A DNA stretch of 6,540 bases from Phycisphaeraceae bacterium (lineage in GTDB: Bacteria; Planctomycetota; Phycisphaerae; Phycisphaerales; Phycisphaeraceae). The position numbers were made by a program, and so were the translations under genes. Shown here in pieces: positions 1 to 5,541 of the stretch. The number at the start of each line of letters is the position of its first letter. Positions within the stretch are counted from its first letter, which is position 1. Under the pieces are notes generated by a model. It was not told the origin of the DNA, ran no database searches, and saw only the letters and a program-made list of their open reading frames with translations. Where the stretch lies: the NCBI GenBank assembly GCA_016763955.1, contig JAESSU010000305.1, positions 1-6,540 on the forward strand. The letters are read 5' to 3'.

Positions 1-275
1 GCAACAGCTAATTGATCTGAAAAATTCGATTTTTTAAAATCTACAATCTTTAGTTCATAGGGCAAATCAGAAATGCAAACCAACTGATGATCCATGTTGG
101 TATCTTTGGATTGAGTCGCTTCAATGAGCAGCGTCACTGTCCCAGGCCAATAATTCACATAGGCTTGCATGCCTGTGATAAATTTACCCGTTAGCACCAC
201 ATACCCCGGCTTAGCGGGGTCAATTTGTGCCTTGATGGTAGGCAAAATGACAAGATGTGGATCACGATGAGTCAT
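1..275 (-). CDS. N-terminal fragment of an unidentified protein, possibly a glycosyltransferase
   Basis: An open frame begins at the ATG at 275 and runs without a stop to the left edge, giving 91 residues; the 3' part lies outside the window. An in-frame TAA two codons upstream rules out a longer start. The protein begins MTHRDPHLVILPTIK, with a beta-strand right after the start. It continues with GYVVLTGKFITGMQAYVNYW (residues about 24-43), then PGTVTLLIE and, further on, LPYELKIVDF. A strand followed by a helix and a 'WPGTVTLLIE' strand would fit the N-terminal Rossmann half of a GT4-type glycosyltransferase, and the location supports that, but no catalytic motif is visible. It lies 30 bp downstream of the epimerase stop, so it is probably co-transcribed. 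The only purine-rich ribosome-site candidate, AGGAAA at 291-296, is about 15 nt from the ATG, which is long. The gene being real is fairly sure; its function is not. Confidence 0.6.
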   Translation of the reverse strand, partial: MTHRDPHLVILPTIKAQIDPAKPGYVVLTGKFITGMQAYVNYWPGTVTLLIEATQSKDTNMDHQLVCISDLPYELKIVDFKKSNFSDQLAV

Positions 276-305
276 TAATTATTTACTCATTTTCCTATTG
301 AATGT

Positions 306-1430
306 TTAGCTAGGCTGCACTTGACGAACCACATTCATCTTGGCCATTTGTTTATTACAGTATGCTAGGATGTCCCCGATATTATCTGCCGTATCAAGCC
401 ATGCTTTATAGTCCTGAACACTGCGATAGACATCGCGTTTGGGCTTCCACCCCAAAGCTTTGAGTTTAGAAACGTCTGAACAAATATGGCGTGTATCACC
501 AAAGCGATAGCGGCCACACGGTCTTGGCTTGTAATCGTGGACACCAAAAACGTCCGCCACAACACTGGCAAAATCCATCACTGTCATGGGCTTATCACCA
601 CCGACATGAAACATTTCATAATCAGCACGTTCATCGTGAAGCACGGTGAGATTGGCATCGACCATATCAAAGATATTTACGAAGTCACGAATCTGCATGC
701 CATCTTCATAAATGCTGGGTTCATTACGCTGATGAAAAGCAAGGCAAAACACACGGCAAGCACCCGAGTATGCGTTGTAAAAACTCTGACGCGGTCCTTG
801 GACAATGGAATATCGCATCGCAACTGAGGGTATGCCATAGCGTTTACCAAGATGTAAGGCAACTTTTTCTTCAGAGATTTTACTGATGCCATATTGGTTC
901 TGCGGATTGGCAACTGTTTCTTGAGTTGGCTGCCACTGCAATGGGCCTCGCAAGCCTTCTGGAGCACGACATTCCCAATCACCTTTAAGTAATTGTTCAT
1001 CACTACGAATGTCCGGCAAACATTCTTTGCCATCGGCATCAAGATATAAACCTTCACCTAATGTCGCTTGACTTGATGCAACGATCACCTTCTTTACTGG
1101 AAGATTTTCTTGCACGATCAATTCATAAATCAGAGCCGTGGAGGTGACATTAACATCAAAATATCTCGTAAAAACAGGCAAATAATCCTGAAATGCGGCA
1201 AAGTGATACACCACATCCACACCTTGCAACGCGTAGAGCATCACCTTGGGATCACGGGCATCCCCGTAGATAAACTCAATACGCTCATCAAGGTATGTCG
1301 GCTTAATGGGCTTAGGATGAACCGGTGCTTCGAGACTATCAAGCACCCGGACACTGTGCCCTTGAGCTAGCAGCGCATCTGAGGTATGCGATCCAATAAA
1401 TCCAGCACCACCTGTTACGAGAATTACCAT
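306..1430 (-). CDS. NAD-dependent sugar-nucleotide epimerase/dehydratase (extended SDR family)
   Basis: 374 residues from the ATG at 1430. Seen: the Rossmann dinucleotide motif VTGGAGFIG (G7, G10, G13), an acidic residue at the end of the second strand (D31) that favours NAD over NADP, GDARD (56-60), the active-site Ser region ASSQA (118-122) and the catalytic YGISK (Y180, K184). The stretch RYSIVQGPRQSF (206-217) and YEDGMQIRDFV (241-251) form the substrate side. The overall pattern resembles dTDP-L-rhamnose 4-epimerase and UDP-glucose 4-epimerase relatives; the exact substrate cannot be read from sequence. Because it follows a heptose kinase and isomerase, a nucleotide-heptose is a possible substrate, by inference. 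The frame stays open to 1499, but residue M24 of that longer reading directly precedes the first beta-strand, so 1430 is chosen. Its ATG overlaps the end of the isomerase gene by 7 bp, implying translational coupling; the local ribosome site (GAGA about 10 nt upstream) is weak. Confidence 0.9.
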   Translation of the reverse strand: MVILVTGGAGFIGSHTSDALLAQGHSVRVLDSLEAPVHPKPIKPTYLDERIEFIYGDARDPKVMLYALQGVDVVYHFAAFQDYLPVFTRYFDVNVTSTALIYELIVQENLPVKKVIVASSQATLGEGLYLDADGKECLPDIRSDEQLLKGDWECRAPEGLRGPLQWQPTQETVANPQNQYGISKISEEKVALHLGKRYGIPSVAMRYSIVQGPRQSFYNAYSGACRVFCLAFHQRNEPSIYEDGMQIRDFVNIFDMVDANLTVLHDERADYEMFHVGGDKPMTVMDFASVVADVFGVHDYKPRPCGRYRFGDTRHICSDVSKLKALGWKPKRDVYRSVQDYKAWLDTADNIGDILAYCNKQMAKMNVVRQVQPS

Positions 1431-2026
1431 GTTGCGACCGTCTCTTTCTCGCCAGCAAGAATCAGATGGCGCAGACCTTGAGCGACCATGTGACCACATG
1501 CCATATGAATTTCTTCAACCACACCATAGTTATCACTAGGAACGTGCACGTTGATATCACCTAGGTCACGGAGTTTGCCCCCATTAAATCCGGTGAGCGT
1601 GATGGTGGTCATGCCATGGGCACGAGCCCATTGGGTTGCATACACAGCGTTAGCCGAATTCCCTGAACAGCTAATGGCCACTGCGACATCGCCTTCTTCT
1701 GCATAGGCATGCAAGGGGTATCGGAAAATTTCATCAAAACTAATATCGTTACCCACAGCAGTCATCGTGCCGATGTTATCAACGAGACTCAACGCTTTAA
1801 GGCGTGGTTGCCCATCAATAGCAGCAGTTTTCATAAGGTCCAAAGCCCAGTGACTGGCACTGTGCGCAGACCCGCCATTACCGTAAACAAACACGCGACG
1901 GTCGCCCCGCCAGGCGTTGTAAATCGCTTGGGTCGCTTTGTCGATACTCAGATCATTGACCAACTGCAATTGCTGCGTAATGCTGTCCATATACTCTCGT
2001 GCTGTTGAACATGTACTACCTGCCAT
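1424..2026 (-). CDS. gmhA: SIS-domain phosphoheptose isomerase, GmhA-like
   Basis: 200 residues, the usual length for GmhA. The family converts sedoheptulose 7-phosphate to D-glycero-D-manno-heptose 7-phosphate in the cytoplasm, the first committed step to activated heptose. Seen: the phosphosugar-binding loop VYGNGGSAHSASHW (47-60), DNIGTMTAVGND (83-94), the second SIS loop ISCSGNSANAV (118-128), LTGFNGGKL (144-152) and the C-terminal helix EEIHMACGH (171-179). By alignment from memory with E. coli GmhA, the metal-site His61 and His180 correspond to H59 and H179, while Glu65 and Gln172 are D63 and E171. I believe this pattern recurs in the subfamily paired with GHMP kinases. The ATG at 2026 is chosen over one at 2050 because GAGGGAG (2033-2039) sits 6 nt upstream of it. 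The gene follows the kinase after a 95-bp gap holding repeats and a hairpin. The symbol is by family; another ketose or aldose phosphate substrate is possible. Confidence 0.9.
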   Translation of the reverse strand: MAGSTCSTAREYMDSITQQLQLVNDLSIDKATQAIYNAWRGDRRVFVYGNGGSAHSASHWALDLMKTAAIDGQPRLKALSLVDNIGTMTAVGNDISFDEIFRYPLHAYAEEGDVAVAISCSGNSANAVYATQWARAHGMTTITLTGFNGGKLRDLGDINVHVPSDNYGVVEEIHMACGHMVAQGLRHLILAGEKETVATW

Positions 2027-2032
2027 GTGATT

Positions 2033-2039
2033 CTCCCTC
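2033..2039 (-). promoter_or_regulatory. Shine-Dalgarno of the GmhA-like gene
   Basis: GAGGGAG on the minus strand lies 6 nt before the ATG at 2026. It is the best ribosome binding site in the window and decides the start against the in-frame ATG at 2050, which lies upstream of it. Confidence 0.8.
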
Positions 2040-2043
2040 TTTG

Positions 2044-2059
2044 CCCGCAAACTAGCGGG
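2044..2059 (-). other. Small GC-rich hairpin before the GmhA-like gene
   Basis: The minus strand reads CCCGC, a six-base loop (TAGTTT), then GCGGG: a perfect 5-bp all-GC stem. It ends four nucleotides before the GAGGGAG Shine-Dalgarno. There is no U-run after it on the minus strand, so it is not a normal terminator. It could modulate ribosome access or stabilise a processed 5' end, by inference. A 5-bp stem alone can arise by chance. Confidence 0.45.
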
Positions 2060-2069
2060 TTCTATTTTG

Positions 2070-2097
2070 TGCGTCTTTTTATGTCTCTTTGCGTCTT
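2070..2097 (-). repeat. Pair of AAGACGCA direct repeats, 20 bp apart
   Basis: On the plus strand TGCGTCTT occurs at 2070-2077 and again at 2090-2097, so identical points of the two copies are 20 bp apart, about two helical turns. A related unit, ATGTCTCTTT, lies between them, so 2071-2100 reads as three imperfect 10-bp units. The only other exact copy of the 8-mer that I find is at 4430-4437, in the other long gap of the cluster. Confidence 0.6.
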
Positions 2098-2121
2098 ACT
2101 TCAAATTCAAATCAAACCGGA

Positions 2122-3105
2122 TCAACCATGGCGGTCGGAGAAAAAAATCACCCGACTGCCTCGCTGATCAATACTAAAATCAAGTTCTTTGGGTCGGCCC
2201 AACGCTTCGCGGATGGCTTCATGTTTCTCCGGCGGAGCCATGATCAGTACAAACCCGCCGCCGCCAGCACCGAGCAATTTACCCCCTAAAGCACCATGTT
2301 TACGAGCCGTGTTATACCACTGGTCTACCATTGGATTGGTGATACCAAAACCCAACGAACGTTTGAGCTGCCAACCTTCATGCAGTAGCGATGCAAAGCC
2401 ATCCAGATCGCCATCACCGGAAATAGCGTGTCGCATATCGTCAGCGAGGTCACGCATTTTGCGTAACACGGTCATCCGATTTGCAGTGCCTTCACTTTGT
2501 TTTTTGAGAATGCTATCTGCATCACGTCTTTTGTCGGTATAAAAAAGCAAGGTCCGACGTTCAAGTTCATCAAGCGTTTGTTTTTTGCAAGGAACAGGTT
2601 CGACATCGACCGTATCATCGGGATTAAAACGAATGTAGTTCAAACCGCCAAAGGCAGCAGCGTACTGATCCTGTTTGCCAATGGGTTTACCTAATCGGTC
2701 AATTTCAATTTCACTCGCTTGCTGGCCCATGGTTTCGCGGCTGACAATTTTACCTGCGTAAGCATAGAGTGCTTGAAGCATGCCCACCGTCAGTGTACTG
2801 CTGGATCCCATGCCCGTGCCTGCGGGGACATCACCGATGGTCGTGATTTCAAGATGGCTATCTAAGCCTGCGAGCTTCATTGCTTCACGAACAATGGTGT
2901 GTTCAAGTTGCTCTGGTGAATCGACAATTTCCGTTTTGGAATAAGCTAGGCGAATTGTTTTTTCAAAACGTGGACTCACCGTGCAATACATATGTTTATT
3001 GATTGTGACACTAAGTACTGCACCAAATTCGTTGCGATAAAACGCAGGCAAATCGGTCCCGCCACCGGCAAAACTCACTCGATAAGGGCTCTGCGTAATA
3101 ATCAT
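2122..3105 (-). CDS. hddA: GHMP kinase, probable D-glycero-D-manno-heptose 7-phosphate kinase
   Basis: 327 residues, close to the roughly 340 usual for HddA. The family phosphorylates C1 of D-glycero-D-manno-heptose 7-phosphate with ATP, giving the 1,7-bisphosphate on the way to GDP-heptose. Seen: motif 1 PYRVSFAGGGTDLP (7-20), the strand-helix VLSVTINKHMY (30-40), the ATP loop PAGTGMGSSST (94-104), GKPIGKQDQYAAAFGG (139-154) with D146 the likely catalytic Asp, and motif 3 GGKLLGAGGGGF (274-285). The GGGTD in motif 1 is characteristic of the heptose, fucose and related sugar-1-kinase branch rather than of galactokinase or mevalonate kinase. The ATG at 3105 overlaps the preceding glycosyltransferase stop as ATGA, and AAAGG (3113-3117) lies 7 nt upstream. 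The neighbouring GmhA-like isomerase supplies the expected substrate, which supports the assignment. A fucokinase-type or other sugar 1-kinase is the alternative. Confidence 0.88.
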   Translation of the reverse strand: MIITQSPYRVSFAGGGTDLPAFYRNEFGAVLSVTINKHMYCTVSPRFEKTIRLAYSKTEIVDSPEQLEHTIVREAMKLAGLDSHLEITTIGDVPAGTGMGSSSTLTVGMLQALYAYAGKIVSRETMGQQASEIEIDRLGKPIGKQDQYAAAFGGLNYIRFNPDDTVDVEPVPCKKQTLDELERRTLLFYTDKRRDADSILKKQSEGTANRMTVLRKMRDLADDMRHAISGDGDLDGFASLLHEGWQLKRSLGFGITNPMVDQWYNTARKHGALGGKLLGAGGGGFVLIMAPPEKHEAIREALGRPKELDFSIDQRGSRVIFFSDRHG

Positions 3106-4370
3106 GATTGAACCTTTGCTTCCGTGCTTTTTCGACTGATATTCTGAGGATTCTTATCAGAGATAGACAAAAATTGTTTATATTGTTTAACCAACGGATT
3201 AAGACAAGTCGCTAAATCAAAAACGGCATTGACATGAGCCACGCCATTGCTTGCAAGGTCTTCTTGAAGTTGCTTATCATGGATTAGAATATTTAATGCA
3301 CCGGCTAGTTGACTTGCATCATTGGGTTGCACTAACAAACCTGTCTTACTTTGGATCAGCAGATCGGGGATGCCCACAAGTTTGGTAGAAATACAAGGAA
3401 CGCCACATGCCATGGCTTCCATGAGCATCTGAGGCAAGCCGTCGACATCATTATCCTTAGCCCAAACACAGGGCAGGCAGTAGATATCACCTTCATTCAT
3501 GAAAGCTGGAATGTCTTCTTGCATGATCGATTTGCCGGTGACGGTCACTAACTTTTCGAGTTTCTGATCTTTGACTCGCTGCTTTAAACTGTCTTCTAAT
3601 GGGCCGCTACCAGCAATGGTGCATTTAAAAGCAACCTGTTGATCTCGGAGTTTGCCACAGGCATCAATGAGATATTCAAAGCCTTTTTTATCCACAAGTC
3701 TGCCTGCGGAGAGAATGTGTGGGACATCGTGTGCTTGCGTTTTTTGCTTCGGAGAAAAAAGTGAAACATCAATCCCGCAATAGACAATATGAAGCTTGTC
3801 CGCAGATGCCCCCATCTTCATGAATAGTTCTTTGTGGAACTGGGAGATACAGACAATAAAAGCTGCCCGGTCAACTTTATCTTGTAACGCACAACGTTCA
3901 CGAAACAGGTCCGCAGCATGCCCGGTAAAACTAAAAGGTTTGCCCAACAACCATGCGGCATACATGGTGATTGTGCCTCCTGAGTGAATCCATTGACTAT
4001 GAATCAGACTCACATTCTGGTGTTGCAACTGACGTGCCCAGTGACACGCAACAGCAAAGTGCGCAATGCCTGCAATGCGGATACGCAGGCTTTCACGTTT
4101 AGCAAACAAAGCATTAAACAATGCAGCCCAGAACTTTTTGCCAAAACAAAAAGGCGCGATGAGCATCGCAATCAAAACAGACAAAGGCTTAACGGGATAC
4201 AGCACATGGGTATCACGATCCATATCCTTAGCCCATTGTGATGCATGAAAATGCCCGCCGGGCTTGCGCATTGCGTGAAGTTTAAATGGAATTTTATGGT
4301 TTGCAAGCTGATGAAGCTCATTGGCAACCCAAGAATTGCCAATACCATTGGTGGTCATGTAATGAATCAC
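3102..4370 (-). CDS. GT4-type glycosyltransferase (GT-B fold), GTG start
   Basis: 422 residues from the GTG at 4370. It would transfer a sugar from a nucleotide donor to the growing glycan at the cytoplasmic membrane face. The N-terminal domain starts IHYMTTNGIGNSWVANEL (2-19), a first strand and glycine-rich turn; SFTGHAADL (147-155) and VCISQF (173-178) follow. The C-terminal domain holds the donor site: GRLVDKKGFEYLI (223-235), IAGSGPLE (252-259) and DGLPQMLMEAMACGVPCIST (310-329), where D310 replaces the first Glu of the usual E-x7-E pair and E318 is the second. Residues about 57-89 are hydrophobic with basic residues and may associate with the membrane. An in-frame ATG at 4358 would cut off the first beta-strand and lies too far from the ribosome site; AGGAGAG at 4379-4385 is 8 nt from the GTG, so GTG is preferred. 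The end overlaps the kinase ATG by 4 bp. Confidence 0.9.
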   Translation of the reverse strand: MIHYMTTNGIGNSWVANELHQLANHKIPFKLHAMRKPGGHFHASQWAKDMDRDTHVLYPVKPLSVLIAMLIAPFCFGKKFWAALFNALFAKRESLRIRIAGIAHFAVACHWARQLQHQNVSLIHSQWIHSGGTITMYAAWLLGKPFSFTGHAADLFRERCALQDKVDRAAFIVCISQFHKELFMKMGASADKLHIVYCGIDVSLFSPKQKTQAHDVPHILSAGRLVDKKGFEYLIDACGKLRDQQVAFKCTIAGSGPLEDSLKQRVKDQKLEKLVTVTGKSIMQEDIPAFMNEGDIYCLPCVWAKDNDVDGLPQMLMEAMACGVPCISTKLVGIPDLLIQSKTGLLVQPNDASQLAGALNILIHDKQLQEDLASNGVAHVNAVFDLATCLNPLVKQYKQFLSISDKNPQNISRKSTEAKVQS

Positions 4371-4378
4371 TTAAGCGT

Positions 4379-4385
4379 CTCTCCT
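4379..4385 (-). promoter_or_regulatory. Shine-Dalgarno that fixes the GTG start
   Basis: AGGAGAG on the minus strand ends 8 nt before the GTG at 4370 and 20 nt before the in-frame ATG at 4358. The spacing supports GTG initiation of the GT4 gene. Confidence 0.75.
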
Positions 4386-4386
4386 G

Positions 4387-4423
4387 ACATTGATCAGCGA
4401 CAACAAATTAGCTGCATCAATGT
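4387..4423. other. Twelve-base-pair hairpin with one bulge upstream of the GT4 gene
   Basis: On the plus strand ACATTGATCAGC (4387-4398) pairs with GCTG (4411-4414) and ATCAATGT (4416-4423), leaving one bulged base at 4415 and a 12-nt loop. On the minus strand, which is transcribed here, the stem ends one nucleotide before the AGGAGAG ribosome site, so it could hold or expose that site. On the plus strand the stem is followed by TTTTATT and would look like a weak terminator, but no plus-strand gene leads into it. The pairing is seen directly; the role is inference. Confidence 0.65.
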
Positions 4424-4429
4424 TTTTAT

Positions 4430-4437
4430 TGCGTCTT
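4430..4437 (-). repeat. Third copy of the AAGACGCA motif
   Basis: TGCGTCTT on the plus strand, matching the two copies at 2070-2077 and 2090-2097. Extended on the minus strand it reads AAAAGACGCA, the same ten bases as the copy nearest the GmhA-like gene. All three copies are intergenic and in the same orientation as the genes. Confidence 0.55.
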
Positions 4438-4471
4438 TTCCACTTCGTTAGCCGTAAACGACAACTGAACT

Positions 4472-5530
4472 TCAAGAAGTTTTGGGGGAAACTTCTGTGG
4501 TTGCGGTCTTGTACTCAATTAATCCGGAGCGTCTGCCACGGAGTTGATTACTTACAAACCATGCCACGCCCATGGCCTGAGGCAACTTTGCCAGTAGACA
4601 AAAGGTTGAAAAGAGTATGGATTGGGGCATATTGCGCGATGTAATCCAACGACATCTTACGATCCGCGCCCATGTCACAATCGTCATTAGCAATACCATT
4701 GCCACGCCAATCAAAGCCGGGAGCCAAAAGAGGGCCGCGATCAGGCAGCATATTGCCAAGGCTGGCATGCCCAATCCCCAGGCCAAAGAACTTATGACGG
4801 GCTTCACGTTATATTTTTCACAACTTAGCCAGTGCATCGACATGCCTTGTGCATAAGCATGGCCCGCTCGGAGTGTGCGTTTGTACCATTGACTCAATCG
4901 TGTCATCGCCGCGTCATGCAACGTCATCGTCTGATCCAGTCGATAGACCTGCCAACCTTCACGACGTAAGCGAAGCATCAGTTCGCCTTCCTCGCCAGCA
5001 ATCATGCCTTCATTAAATCCGCCTGATTTTTCAAAAGGCTCGGTTCGGATCATCACATCACCGCCCGTGCTAGGGACAATCCCACACGCCCCATTCCACT
5101 CAATATCACAAAGTTGGTTATAAAGTGATGCTTGGGGATATCGTTCTTTACGAAGGCCAGCGACAGCGACGAATTTTTCATTTTCATCTAAGGTCTCACG
5201 TGCTAAATCAATCCAACCTAAGACGACTTCGCAATCGCCATCAATAAATTGCACATAATCTAGGTCGGACTTAATTTGTAGCAGCCGCTCAAAACCTTCA
5301 TTACGCCCGCGAGCCATGGTAAAAGGTTTTGATAAATCCAATTCCCATACATTAACACCCAATAAGCGAGCAAATCCAACGCTATCATCGGTGGAGCCTG
5401 AATCGACATAGACCATTAAATCCACTGTGCCCACCAGTGATTCTAAGCAACGCTTAAGACGGTCTCCTTCGTTACGACCGATTACGACAACGCCCACGCT
5501 TGAACTGTTATGAGATGTTTGGTTGTTCAT
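4472..5530 (-). CDS. Family 2 glycosyltransferase with C-terminal membrane segments
   Basis: 352 residues. The GT-A domain begins after a short polar N-terminus: VGVVVIGRNEGDRLKRCLES (12-31), VYVDSGSTDDSV (40-51), ARGRNEGFE (73-81) and the metal-binding D-x-D in FIDGDCE (D97, D99). The acceptor side shows GGDVMIR (156-162), GGFNEG (170-175) and GEEGELMLRLRREGW (179-193), the ED-type motif of processive and chain-building GT2 enzymes. After the domain there are hydrophobic stretches at about 245-288 (probably two helices) and 303-326, so the enzyme is likely membrane-anchored and works on a lipid-linked or membrane-near acceptor. It starts 11 bp after the acetyltransferase stop; the AGG that partly overlaps this stop (TAGG) is the likely ribosome site, about 10 nt from the ATG. 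The donor sugar cannot be told from the sequence. Confidence 0.92.
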   Translation of the reverse strand: MNNQTSHNSSSVGVVVIGRNEGDRLKRCLESLVGTVDLMVYVDSGSTDDSVGFARLLGVNVWELDLSKPFTMARGRNEGFERLLQIKSDLDYVQFIDGDCEVVLGWIDLARETLDENEKFVAVAGLRKERYPQASLYNQLCDIEWNGACGIVPSTGGDVMIRTEPFEKSGGFNEGMIAGEEGELMLRLRREGWQVYRLDQTMTLHDAAMTRLSQWYKRTLRAGHAYAQGMSMHWLSCEKYNVKPVISSLAWGLGMPALAICCLIAALFWLPALIGVAMVLLMTIVTWARIVRCRWITSRNMPQSILFSTFCLLAKLPQAMGVAWFVSNQLRGRRSGLIEYKTATTEVSPKTS

Positions 5531-5541
5531 GTATAGACGAC

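Larger units (their letters stand above)
2027..2121 (-). promoter_or_regulatory. Intergenic leader before the GmhA-like gene
   Basis: This 95-bp gap separates the kinase stop from the isomerase start in an otherwise tightly packed cluster. Read on the minus strand it holds three TTTGA units (within TTTGATTTGAATTTGA), two copies of AAGACGCA exactly 20 bp apart (2090-2097 and 2070-2077), an A-rich stretch, a small hairpin (2044-2059) and a strong Shine-Dalgarno. No convincing sigma-70 promoter stands out; TTGAAG followed by ATAAAA at about 16 bp is the best I can find and is weak. The region probably carries a regulatory or RNA-processing signal, by inference. Confidence 0.45.
4371..4471 (-). 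promoter_or_regulatory. Intergenic leader before the GT4 gene
   Basis: This 101-bp gap is the longest in the window. Read on the minus strand it contains AAAAGACGCA, then ATAAAA, a long hairpin (4387-4423), AGGAGAG and the GTG start. A further AGACGC (4375-4380) lies between the ribosome site and the start. The order of elements matches the leader of the GmhA-like gene. I see no clear -35/-10 pair. Confidence 0.45.

Noticed and set aside
486..827. Plus-strand open frame of 113 codons inside the epimerase gene
   Set aside because: It lies fully opposite a gene with complete SDR motifs, has no ribosome site or recognisable motif, and its sequence is what antisense to that gene would give.
677..1057. 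Minus-strand open frame of 126 codons in another frame inside the epimerase gene
   Set aside because: The epimerase motifs YGISK and RYSIVQG fall in the other frame over the same bases, so this is a shadow.
1431..1499. Longer N-terminus for the epimerase, starting at 1499
   Set aside because: The extra 23 residues are polar and unlike the family, and they lie before the first beta-strand; the ATG at 1430 gives the usual SDR start.
2060..2121. Sigma-70 promoter before the GmhA-like gene (TTGAAG, about 16 bp, ATAAAA)
   Set aside because: Both hexamers are poor matches and the region is A-rich, so such pairs arise easily; not listed as a promoter.
4387..4427. Rho-independent terminator on the plus strand (stem followed by TTTTATT)
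   Set aside because: No plus-strand gene leads into it and the stem is not GC-rich; it is recorded as a hairpin of unknown role instead.
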